Source: Luteococcus sp038433155 (lineage in GTDB: Bacteria > Actinomycetota > Actinomycetes > Propionibacteriales > Propionibacteriaceae). Taken from it: 64,000 nucleotides of DNA. A model generated the notes under the pieces. It was not told the origin of the DNA. It searched no databases and saw only the letters and a list, made by a program, of their open reading frames with translations. The position numbers were made by a program, and so were the translations under genes. Position 1 is the first letter of the stretch; each line of letters opens with the position of its first letter. Below are positions 16,568-23,855 of this stretch, piece after piece. The stretch is from the NCBI RefSeq assembly GCF_038433155.1, contig NZ_JBCDMW010000016.1, positions 66,508 through 130,507 of the forward strand. Reading direction: 5' to 3'.

Positions 16568-17374
16568 ATGGACGAGACCACGCAGGAGCCCACCCAGCCC
16601 GCCACGCTGCGCGTCGCCCTGGCGCAGCTCAACGCCACCGATGACCCCCGGCAGAACCTGGCCCTGGTCCGGGACCGGGCCCGGCAGGCCGCCGAGCAGG
16701 GTGCCCGGCTGGTGGTCTTCCCGGAGGCCACCATGGCCAACTTCACCGTCGACCCGCGCACCGTCGCCGAGCCGTTGGACGGCCCCTTCGCCGACGGCAT
16801 CCGGGAGATCGCCCGGGAGTGCGGTGCGCTGCTGGTGGTGGGAGTGTTCACCCCCGCCGCGGACGGCCGGGTGCACAACACCCTGTTGGTCACCGACGGC
16901 GGCCCGGTGGACGAGCGCTATGACAAGATCCACCTGTACGACGCCTTCCGCACCCGGGAGTCGAAGACGGTCGCGCCGGGCCAGCGGCTGGTGGTGATCG
17001 ACGCGCTCGGCACCCGGATCGGCCTGGCCACCTGCTACGACGTGCGCTTTGCCGCCCAGTTCACCGAGCTGGGCCGGCAGGGGGCCGAGCTGATCTGCCT
17101 GCCCGCGTCCTGGCAGGACGGCCCGCGCAAGTCCGAGCAGTGGGAACTGCTGGTGCGCTCCCGGGCAATGGACGCCCAGGCCATCCTGCTGGCCGCCGAC
17201 CAGGCCGCCCAGGACACCGGCGGCAAGAAGCCGCTCGGTGTGGGGCATTCCCTGGTCGCCGGACCGCTGGGTGAGGTGCTGGCCCAGGCCGGTGACCAGG
17301 CGCAACTGCTGGTCGCCGACCTCGACCTCTCGGTGGTCGCCAAGGCCCGCGAGGCCGTCCCGATCCTGCGCTAG
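16568..17374 (+). CDS. carbon-nitrogen hydrolase (nitrilase superfamily)
   Basis: A 268-residue amidase of the nitrilase superfamily, close to the Nit2/omega-amidase type. The catalytic triad is visible: Glu in VVFPEATM (~53), Lys in RYDKIHLYDAF (~119) and Cys in GLATCYDVRF (~154). Substrate is not identifiable; omega-amidases hydrolyse keto-acid amides and Nit1 types repair deaminated glutathione. The stop codon is shared with the next gene on the opposite strand through the tetranucleotide CTAG at 17371-17374. Confidence 0.88.
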   Translation: MDETTQEPTQPATLRVALAQLNATDDPRQNLALVRDRARQAAEQGARLVVFPEATMANFTVDPRTVAEPLDGPFADGIREIARECGALLVVGVFTPAADGRVHNTLLVTDGGPVDERYDKIHLYDAFRTRESKTVAPGQRLVVIDALGTRIGLATCYDVRFAAQFTELGRQGAELICLPASWQDGPRKSEQWELLVRSRAMDAQAILLAADQAAQDTGGKKPLGVGHSLVAGPLGEVLAQAGDQAQLLVADLDLSVVAKAREAVPILR

Positions 17375-17838
17375 CTCTCACCGCGGAGGTGACCGGGCAG
17401 CCAGACTGCCTCCCACAGCGGGATCTCCTGCGCCATGTGTGCCGGACGAACCGGCGGCTCGGTGGCGAGCCAGTACTGCCCAGCTTCGCGCCGTAGGTAG
17501 CCGTAGTTGACCAGCTCGCGACGCCAGAAGGCATGATCCTCGACGACGGTGTGGAGCGTGTCGTTGACCCTGACTTCCGGGTAGGTGGTCTTGGGCTGGA
17601 ACAGCGAGACCAGGTGCAGCAGCACCGAGGCTCGGGCCTTGCGTCGGGCCGGGAACTGCACGAGACGACCATCCCGAATGAAGCGGTCGATCACCACCTG
17701 GTGTTCGGATTGCGCCCGCAGCCACCGCTCGTCCCGGTGGGGTCCGCTGGCGAGATCGGCGCGGGCCGCCGTGTAATTCTGCCCGGTTTCGCGCATCCGC
17801 TCGCGCACCAGCTGCTTGAAGTCACTGTCCTTGGTCAT
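17371..17838 (-). CDS. DUF2087 domain protein
   Basis: A 155-residue cytoplasmic protein. The N-terminal part is a helical segment seen in uncharacterised actinobacterial proteins (FKQLVRERMRETGQNYTAARADL). The middle (about residues 55-125) is a DUF2087 domain (RFIRDGRLVQFPARRKARASVLLHL...YPEVRVNDTLHTVVEDHAFWRRELVNYGYLRRE), a small winged-helix-like fold sometimes attached to regulators. Function is unknown. The ATG at 17836-17838 with GGGGAAAG upstream is preferred over a longer open frame. The 189 bp between it and the next gene hold nothing I recognise. Confidence 0.75.
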   Translation of the reverse strand: MTKDSDFKQLVRERMRETGQNYTAARADLASGPHRDERWLRAQSEHQVVIDRFIRDGRLVQFPARRKARASVLLHLVSLFQPKTTYPEVRVNDTLHTVVEDHAFWRRELVNYGYLRREAGQYWLATEPPVRPAHMAQEIPLWEAVWLPGHLRGES

Positions 17839-18027
17839 GTCTTTCCCCACTGCGCAGCACGTCCCCAGCACGGCAACGCAGTTCAGAGAACGACGACAGG
17901 ATTCACGCACCCGAGGATCTGCTCCCCTTCGCCACGGCGCGGGAGCTGGGGTCCTCGCGGGGCTCGGCGTCAGGCGCGCCGTCAGCAGCACTTTGCCACA
18001 GCCGGCGCGCCCGGCCAAGTGAAATGC

Positions 18028-18690
18028 TCACGCGTCGCGAATGACCAGCTTGGAGCCGAAGGTGGCGGCCTCCACCATCCGCAGCCGAGCCAGGGCCGGG
18101 TGGTCCTCCAGCAGCTTGGCGCCATTGGCCATCGAGCGCAGCGCCGCCGTTTCCGCTCGGGCGGCCTCCAGCTTCGCCAGGCCCTGGTGCCGGGCAATCA
18201 CCACCTGACCGATGGCGTGCCGCAGCTCGGCGGGCAGGGTGATGTCCTTCAGCACCACCTCGTCGACGGTGACTCCGACCCGCGCCGCCACCGGGGCGAC
18301 GGCAGCCGCCAGGACGCCCACCGACTCGGAGGTGGCGCGCAGCGCACGGGTGACCTCCTCGGCCCGGTGCGCGGCCAGCAGGTCACGCAGGCCCACCTGT
18401 GCGGCCAGGTAGACCAGGTCCAGCGGGTCGGTGGCCACCTCGTGCCAGGCCACGGGATCGACCACATGCCAGCGCAGCGCCAGCGTCACCCGCACCGGGA
18501 TCTCGTCGGCGCACGGCACGTCCTGCGGCTTGAGGGCCAGCACCTGCTCACCCATGTCCACCACCACGGTGCTCAGACCGGGCCGCACCCGGTACCGGCC
18601 GGGGCCGAAGGCCCGCACCAGCCGCCCGGCGCGGTAGGCCAGCACCGTCTCCCGGGTCTCGACGGTGAGGTTGAACAGGGATTTCTTCAT
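18028..18690 (-). CDS. SPFH/band-7 (slipin-like) protein
   Basis: A 220-residue SPFH-domain protein: a beta-rich N-terminus (VLAYRAGRLVRAFGPGRYRVRPG), SPFH core (IPVRVTLALRWHVVDPVAWHEVATDP) and C-terminal helix with the stomatin signature region (VLKDITLPAELRHAIGQVVIARHQGLAKLEAARAETAALR). It has no transmembrane segment, unlike most slipins, so it may be a peripheral scaffold. The ATG at 18688-18690 begins the family-like sequence; the longer frame reads through the structured intergenic element. Its 5' region holds the nested hairpin at 18726-18839. Confidence 0.82.
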   Translation of the reverse strand: MKKSLFNLTVETRETVLAYRAGRLVRAFGPGRYRVRPGLSTVVVDMGEQVLALKPQDVPCADEIPVRVTLALRWHVVDPVAWHEVATDPLDLVYLAAQVGLRDLLAAHRAEEVTRALRATSESVGVLAAAVAPVAARVGVTVDEVVLKDITLPAELRHAIGQVVIARHQGLAKLEAARAETAALRSMANGAKLLEDHPALARLRMVEAATFGSKLVIRDA

Positions 18691-18725
18691 GGGTCGACCC
18701 TCCTTCAGGTCAGGTGGGGTGAGGA

Positions 18726-18839
18726 TGCATCGCCCGGCCCGGCGGCCGGGGGCGGGGCAGTGCCCGGCCACCGTCGCAAACCGACGGGGACGTGGGCACG
18801 GCCGCAGGGCCCCGGGCCACGGGTGGGCCGGGCGATGCA
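18726..18839. other. nested hairpin element (candidate structured RNA or DNA palindrome)
   Basis: Perfect 15-bp arms TGCATCGCCCGGCCC (18726-18740) and GGGCCGGGCGATGCA (18825-18839) enclose further nested stems: GCGGCC 18742-18747 with GGCCGC 18800-18805, GTGCCC 18760-18765 with GGGCAC 18794-18799, and CCGTCG 18771-18776 with CGACGG 18782-18787 around a CAAAC loop. It lies in the 330-bp gap between the SPFH gene (36 bp away, read leftward) and the aldo-keto reductase gene. No known RNA family is recognised. The rest of the gap holds only the T-arm-like fragment described separately. Confidence 0.6.
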
Positions 18840-18863
18840 CCGGGTAGGAGGACTCGAACCTCC
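18840..18863 (-). other. tRNA 3'-end-like fragment (T arm plus half acceptor)
   Basis: On the minus strand a perfect T arm (GGAGG, loop TTCGAGT, CCTCC) is followed by TACCCGG, as at the 3' end of a tRNA. No matching 5' acceptor half or D arm is found in the preceding 100 nt, so this is not an intact tRNA. It abuts the nested hairpin at 18726-18839. It may be a relic of a tRNA gene or of an attachment site. Confidence 0.4.
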
Positions 18864-19020
18864 GAATGCCAGAGCTGTCTGCAACAGCGTCGTCGTCGCG
18901 GCGATGCGCAGGACGTGTTCCACCGGGAGACCGGCCACGCTGCTTGCCGCGGGACACCCACAAGGATCCTCGGGAGCCCCGGGCATCGCAACCGATTTAT
19001 GTCGCGGCACAATGGCAGCC

Positions 19021-20010
19021 ATGACCGGATACCTCGCCGCCCCCACCCGCTATGACCAGATGCCCTACCGCCGCTGCGGGAAGTGGGGCCTCAGGCTGCC
19101 CGTCCTGAGCCTGGGGCTGTGGCACAACTTCGGGGATCTCACCACGGGCCAGACCCAGCGAGCCATCGTGCGTCGGGCCTTCGACGCGGGCATCACCCAC
19201 ATCGACCTGGCCAACAACTACGGCCCGCCCTATGGCCAGGCGGAGCTGAACTTCGGCAAGCTGTTCGCCGATGACCTGAAGCCCTACCGCGACGAGCTGA
19301 TCATCTCCACCAAGGCGGGCTATGACATGTGGCCCGGGCCGTACGGCCAGGGTGGCGGGAGCCGCAAGTATCTGCTGGCCAGCCTGGACCAGTCGCTGAC
19401 CCGGATGGGCCTGGACTACGTCGACATCTTCTACAGCCACCGCTTCGACGCGGACACCCCGCTGGAGGAGACCATGATGGCGCTGGACCAGGCGGTGCGC
19501 AGCGGCAAGGCGCTCTACGTCGGGATCTCATCGTACAGCCCCGAGCAGACCCGCGAAGCGAACCGGATCGCGAGCGAGCTGGGCACCCCGCTGCTGATCC
19601 ACCAGCCCAAGTACTCCATGCTGGACCGCTGGGTGGAGGACGGGCTGACCGACGAGTGCGAGCGGCAGGGGATGGGCATCATCGCCTTCTCCGCGCTGCA
19701 GCAGGGAATCCTCACCGACCGCTACCTGGACGGCATCCCCGCCGACTCCCGCGCCGCCCGGGTGCAGAACCTGGCCAACCAGCTGGACGAGGCCACCCTG
19801 GGCAAGGTTCGTGCCCTCGACGAACTGGCGCAGGAGCGCGGTCAGAAGCTGGCCCAGATGGCGCTGGCCTGGATCCTGCGGGACGCCAGGGTGACGTCGA
19901 CGCTGATCAGCGCCAGCTCCCTTGAGCAGCTGGAGGACAATCTCCAGACCCTGGCGAAGCTGGACTTCAGTGACGAGGAGCTCACCCGGATCGACCAGAT
20001 CCTGGGCTGA
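19021..20010 (+). CDS. aldo-keto reductase, YghZ/GPR type
   Basis: A 329-residue aldo-keto reductase resembling E. coli YghZ (L-glyceraldehyde-3-phosphate reductase). Catalytic residues are visible: Asp in ITHIDLANNYG (~59), Tyr in the same segment (~64), Lys in ISTKAGYD (~98) and His in IFYSHRFD. The C-terminal ISASSLEQLEDNL matches the NADPH-binding loop. The second ATG at 19021 aligns with family N-termini (PTRYDQMPYRRCGKWGLRLP); an in-frame ATG at 19012 is three codons earlier. No clear ribosome site. The likely role is detoxifying or interconverting aldehydes such as methylglyoxal. Confidence 0.9.
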   Translation: MTGYLAAPTRYDQMPYRRCGKWGLRLPVLSLGLWHNFGDLTTGQTQRAIVRRAFDAGITHIDLANNYGPPYGQAELNFGKLFADDLKPYRDELIISTKAGYDMWPGPYGQGGGSRKYLLASLDQSLTRMGLDYVDIFYSHRFDADTPLEETMMALDQAVRSGKALYVGISSYSPEQTREANRIASELGTPLLIHQPKYSMLDRWVEDGLTDECERQGMGIIAFSALQQGILTDRYLDGIPADSRAARVQNLANQLDEATLGKVRALDELAQERGQKLAQMALAWILRDARVTSTLISASSLEQLEDNLQTLAKLDFSDEELTRIDQILG

Positions 20011-20024
20011 TTCGGAGCCCTCAT

Positions 20025-20056
20025 CCCCCAACGTGCAGCTGGGGGCGCCACCGTTC
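20025..20056. repeat. 32-bp direct repeat, copy 1
   Basis: First of two identical 32-bp copies (second at 20167-20198), 142 bp apart. Each contains an imperfect hairpin CCCCCA...TGGGGG and ends GCGCCACCGTTC. It lies just after the aldo-keto reductase stop. Confidence 0.9.
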
Positions 20057-20067
20057 GGTGTCGTGGG

Positions 20068-20087
20068 CAAGGGGGACGACCCCCTTG
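20068..20087. terminator. hairpin between convergent genes
   Basis: CAAGGGGG / CCCCCTTG stem of 8 bp with loop ACGA, between the convergent aldo-keto reductase and permease genes. It lacks a long T tract; termination is likely but not certain. Confidence 0.45.
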
Positions 20088-20162
20088 AACCCCCGAACAC
20101 TCGCGCGCATCGCCGCTCGCAGGTTCGCGGCTGCGCTCGTGGGAGGAAGAGGTGGCGCCTCA

Positions 20163-22142
20163 TCAGCCCCCAACGTGCAGCTGGGGGCGCCACCGTTCTT
20201 CGGGCTGCTTGCGCCGGATGATCTCGTGCACCAGCGGGGGAGTGTCGCCCTCGCCGGAGACCAGGAAGCGCAGCGCGCTCTGCACCGGCCCCTTCTCCGA
20301 CCACTCGAAGTAGCAGTGCGGCGGCTCATTGGTGCGCGCGTTGACGTCCAGCAGCACCGCGGCAATCACATTGGGTACGGCGGTGCCGCGGGCGCGCAGG
20401 ATCTTGTGCCGGCCCACCACGGCCGAGGTCACCTCCACCGGCGCCTCGAAGTCCGAGGCGTCGGAGATCACCGCCTCCAGGAAGAGGGTGGCCGACTCGT
20501 TGGGGATGTGGTTGTCCAACCGCACCTCCAGCGCCTTGTAGTTGTATTCATCCTCGCTGCCGGAGCCGGGCTTGTTGGCCAGGAAGCGCACCGGGCAGGG
20601 CTTCGCCTGGGCATCGGCGATGGCCTGGTCCAGCATCTGGCGGGCGCCCTCGTCGTAGATCACGATGGGCACGCGCAGCTCCAGGCTGCGGTTGGTGCGG
20701 GACCAGATGGACACCACCATGATCAGGGCGACGAAGAGCAGGGAGATCCACAGACCTCCCGGGTGGGTCAGCACATTCTGCACGAAGGTGTAGATGAAGA
20801 TGGCGCTGATCAGGCTGAAGTAGAAGCCGGGTGCCCAGTGCTTGCGGCGCAGCTCGGTCAGGGCGACGGCGACGGCGGCCGAGGTCATCAGCGCCAGCAC
20901 GCCGGTGGCATAGGCGGCGGCCTGGTCATCCACGCTGGCCTTGAAGATGATGGTCACAACGGCGGCGATGCCCCAGATCACCACCACCAGCGGCCGGACC
21001 GCCTTGGCCCAGTCCGGCGCCATCCCGAAGCGCGGCAGGTAGCGGGGCACCACGTTGAGCAGCCCCGCCATGGCCGAGGCCCCGGCGAACCACAGGATCA
21101 GGATGGTGGAGACGTCGTAGGCGGTGCCGAAACCCTCGCCCAGGTACTGGTGGGCCAGGTAGGCCAGGGCCCGGCCATTGGCCTCGCCGCCGGGCTGGAA
21201 CTCCTTGGCCGGGATCAGCAGGGTGGTGGCCAGGGAGGAGCCGATCAACAGCAGGCTCATCATCAGCGCCGCCGTGGCCAGCAGTTTCTTGGCATTGCGG
21301 ATCCGGCCGGCCGGGTTGCCGCGGGTGTCGGAGGCGTCGCCCTTGACTTGGGGCATCACCAGCACGCCGGTCTCGAAGCCGGACAGGCCAAGCGCCAGGG
21401 CGGGGAAGACCAGCATCGCGGCGCCGAAGACCCCCAGCCAGTTGCCGTTCTGGGCCACCGCCAGCCGGCTCCAGTCGGTCACCAGTGAGGCGTGCTCCAG
21501 CACCTCCATCAGCCCGCGGACGATCACCACCACGGACAGGCCCAGGTAGACCAGCACCAGCACCACGGCCACGCCGATCGCCTCGCTGAAGCCCTTCAGG
21601 AAGACCGCCGCCAGCAGCGTGAGCAACAGCAGGGTGATGATCACCTGCTTGCCCTCCAGCGCCTGTTTGAGCATCGGGTTCTCCACCATGTGTGCGGTGG
21701 CGTCGGCGGCGGACAGCGTCATGGTGAAGATGAATCCGGTGGCGATGAAGCCAATCAGCCCCAGCACCAGCACCTTGCTGGGCCAGTAGCTGAGCAGCTT
21801 GGCCAGCATGGACAGCGAACCGTCGCCATTGGGGCTCTCCTTGGCCACCCGTCGATACATCGGGAGGGCGCCGAAGAGCGTGATCAGCACCAGCACCAGG
21901 GTGGCGACGGGGGCCAGGATGCCGGCCGAGACGGCGGCGATGCCCGGCTGGTAGCCCAAGGTGGAGAAGTAGTCGACGCCGGTCAGGCACATCACGGCGT
22001 ACCACGGCTTGACGTGGTTCTGGTTGACCGACTCGTCGGGATTCTCATAGGGACCGGAGGAATCGGTCTCGTCCCGCTCCAGGAACCAGCGGAGGAAGGG
22101 GGACTGCTGCGTGCGGCGCGGGGCGCCCAAGGACGAACTCAC
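20163..22142 (-). CDS. APC-superfamily amino acid permease
   Basis: A 659-residue integral membrane transporter with about 12 helices in residues 45-510 and a ~150-residue hydrophilic C-terminal domain. The signature start of helix 1 (GVDYFSTLGYQPGIA) matches APC/AAT-family permeases of actinobacteria. The substrate is unknown. The start is a GTG at 22140-22142 that lies inside the arm of a perfect 15-bp inverted repeat; no clear ribosome site is seen. The extreme C-terminus is read from the 32-bp repeat at 20167-20198. It lies 47 bp downstream of the catalase gene in the same direction. Confidence 0.85.
   Translation of the reverse strand: MSSSLGAPRRTQQSPFLRWFLERDETDSSGPYENPDESVNQNHVKPWYAVMCLTGVDYFSTLGYQPGIAAVSAGILAPVATLVLVLITLFGALPMYRRVAKESPNGDGSLSMLAKLLSYWPSKVLVLGLIGFIATGFIFTMTLSAADATAHMVENPMLKQALEGKQVIITLLLLTLLAAVFLKGFSEAIGVAVVLVLVYLGLSVVVIVRGLMEVLEHASLVTDWSRLAVAQNGNWLGVFGAAMLVFPALALGLSGFETGVLVMPQVKGDASDTRGNPAGRIRNAKKLLATAALMMSLLLIGSSLATTLLIPAKEFQPGGEANGRALAYLAHQYLGEGFGTAYDVSTILILWFAGASAMAGLLNVVPRYLPRFGMAPDWAKAVRPLVVVIWGIAAVVTIIFKASVDDQAAAYATGVLALMTSAAVAVALTELRRKHWAPGFYFSLISAIFIYTFVQNVLTHPGGLWISLLFVALIMVVSIWSRTNRSLELRVPIVIYDEGARQMLDQAIADAQAKPCPVRFLANKPGSGSEDEYNYKALEVRLDNHIPNESATLFLEAVISDASDFEAPVEVTSAVVGRHKILRARGTAVPNVIAAVLLDVNARTNEPPHCYFEWSEKGPVQSALRFLVSGEGDTPPLVHEIIRRKQPEERWRPQLHVGG
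20167..20198. repeat. 32-bp direct repeat, copy 2
   Basis: Second identical copy of the 20025-20056 repeat. On the minus strand it encodes the last ~11 residues of the permease, ending ERWRPQLHVGG, so the repeat supplies the permease C-terminus and the region of its stop codon. Confidence 0.9.
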
Positions 22143-22172
22143 TGGTCAAGGGTAGGGCCAGTGAGTTCGTCC
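22131..22172. repeat. perfect 15-bp inverted repeat over permease start
   Basis: GGACGAACTCACTGG (22131-22145), a 12-nt loop, then CCAGTGAGTTCGTCC (22158-22172). In the leftward transcript it begins 18 nt after the catalase stop and contains the permease GTG start in its 3' arm. It could terminate or attenuate the catalase transcript, or hide the permease start. No U tract follows it. Confidence 0.85.
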
Positions 22173-22189
22173 GGCATGCCGCGGGGCCG

Positions 22190-23782
22190 TCAGTGGGCGG
22201 CGTTGGTCCGCTTGTCCTGGACTCCGGCGTCGGCGCGACCCTTGGCCTTGTCGGGCTCACCGCCGGGATTGCGGTTGTCCGGCTGGGCCGCCTCCACCTT
22301 GGCCTGGATCCGGGCCCCGGTGGTTTCGTCGACGGCCTTCCAGTAGGCCAGGGCCCGCTGCAGCACCTCACCGGTCACGCCGCCCAGCAGGTGCCCGGCG
22401 ACGGTGTCCACGAAGCGGGCCCGCTGCTCGTCATCCCAGACTTCCCGGACCAGGGTGCCGGCCTGGCCGAAGTCGTCGTCCTCGGCGTGCAGGGTGTAGG
22501 CCTGGTGCACCATCTCGCCGTCGGCCTCCCAGCCGTTGTGGGCCGGGCCCACCTGGTCGGCATAGGGGCGGCCCATCGAGTTGGGGGCGTAGACGGCGGC
22601 GGTCTTCCCCTGTTCGTAGTTCATGTGGCCGTCGATGGCATAGAAGTTGCGCTCCACCCGCGGACGGTTGACCGGCAGCTGGTCGAAATTGGTGCCGATC
22701 CGGGCCCGCGCCGCATCCGGGTAGGCGAAGACCCGCCCGAGCAGCATCTTGTCCGGGCTGAAGCCGATCCCGGGCACCAGGTTCGACGGGCTGAAGGCGG
22801 CCTGCTCAATCTGGGCGAAGAAGTTGTCCGGGTTCTTGTTCAGCGTCATGGTGCCCACCGGGATCAGCGGGTAGTCCTTGTGGGACCAGGTCTTGGTCAG
22901 GTCGAAGGGGTTGAACCGGTAGTCCTTCGCCTCCTCATAGGGCATCACCTGCACCGAGAGGCGCCACTGCGGGTAGTCCCCGCGCTCGATCGCCTGCCAC
23001 AGGTCACGACGGTGGAAGTCGGCATCCTCGCCGGCAATCTCGGTGGCCCGCTCGCCGGTCAGGCCCTCGACGCCCTGCTGGCTGTGGAAGTGGTATTTCA
23101 CCCAGAACCGCTCGCCGGCCGCGTTCACCCACATGTAGGTGTGCGAGCCGTAGCCGTTCATGTGCCGGTAGCTGCGCGGCAGGCCGCGGTCACCCATCAG
23201 GTAGGTCACCTGGTGGGCGCTCTCCGGGTTGAGGCTCCAGAAGTCCCACTGCATCTGGTTGTCCCGCAGGCCGTTGCCGGGCAGGCGCTTCTGGGAGGCG
23301 ATGAAGTGCGCGAACTTCTGCGGGTCCCGCACGAAGAAGATCGGGGTGTTGTTGCCCACCAGGTCGTAGTTGCCCTCGTCGGTGTAGAACTTCAGGCTGA
23401 AGCCGCGCACGTCACGCCAGGTGTCGGGGGAACCCATCTCGCCCGCCACGGTGGAGAAACGGGCCAACATGTCGGTCTTCACCCCGGGCTGGAAGAGGGC
23501 CGCCCGGGTGTACTGGCTGACGTCCTCGGTGGTCTCGAAGGTGCCGAAGGCGCCGGAGCCCTTGGCGTGGGGGCGACGCTCCGGCACATTGGTCCGGTTG
23601 AAGTGGGCCAGGCTCTCCACCAGGTGCACGTCGTGCAGCAGCAGCGGGCCGTCGGGGCCGATGCTCAACGAGTTGCGGTCGCTCACGGCGGGGGCGCCGT
23701 TGGACATGGTGGAACCGGTGGTGCGGGCGCCCGGGGGCAGGGCGCCGAGGCTGTCTTCCTGGGGAACGGTGGGATCGGTCAT
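22190..23782 (-). CDS. katA: heme catalase
   Basis: A 530-residue monofunctional heme catalase degrading hydrogen peroxide. The catalytic His is in NVPERRPHAKGSGAFG (~55), the distal Asn in LVGNNTPIFFVRD (~128) and the proximal heme Tyr in RVFAYPDAARARIG (~338). The C-terminal ~25 residues are a Lys/Ala-rich tail. The ATG at 23780-23782 has AAGGAG at good spacing. It is alone with its promoter in the preceding ~70 bp; the downstream permease may be co-transcribed through the inverted repeat. Confidence 0.94.
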   Translation of the reverse strand: MTDPTVPQEDSLGALPPGARTTGSTMSNGAPAVSDRNSLSIGPDGPLLLHDVHLVESLAHFNRTNVPERRPHAKGSGAFGTFETTEDVSQYTRAALFQPGVKTDMLARFSTVAGEMGSPDTWRDVRGFSLKFYTDEGNYDLVGNNTPIFFVRDPQKFAHFIASQKRLPGNGLRDNQMQWDFWSLNPESAHQVTYLMGDRGLPRSYRHMNGYGSHTYMWVNAAGERFWVKYHFHSQQGVEGLTGERATEIAGEDADFHRRDLWQAIERGDYPQWRLSVQVMPYEEAKDYRFNPFDLTKTWSHKDYPLIPVGTMTLNKNPDNFFAQIEQAAFSPSNLVPGIGFSPDKMLLGRVFAYPDAARARIGTNFDQLPVNRPRVERNFYAIDGHMNYEQGKTAAVYAPNSMGRPYADQVGPAHNGWEADGEMVHQAYTLHAEDDDFGQAGTLVREVWDDEQRARFVDTVAGHLLGGVTGEVLQRALAYWKAVDETTGARIQAKVEAAQPDNRNPGGEPDKAKGRADAGVQDKRTNAAH

Positions 23783-23855
23783 GGGGATGCTCCTTCCGCG
23801 TTTCAGCCAGTCAAGCACCTTGGGGCTGCGTCGCGGAAGGGCCTCGGGGCCCCAG

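Noticed and set aside
18836..18925. A complete tRNA (possible anticodon GCA in a TTGCAGA loop)
   Set aside because: The anticodon-like hairpin and the T arm are present, but there is no acceptor 5' half and no D arm, and the region between them does not fold as a cloverleaf.
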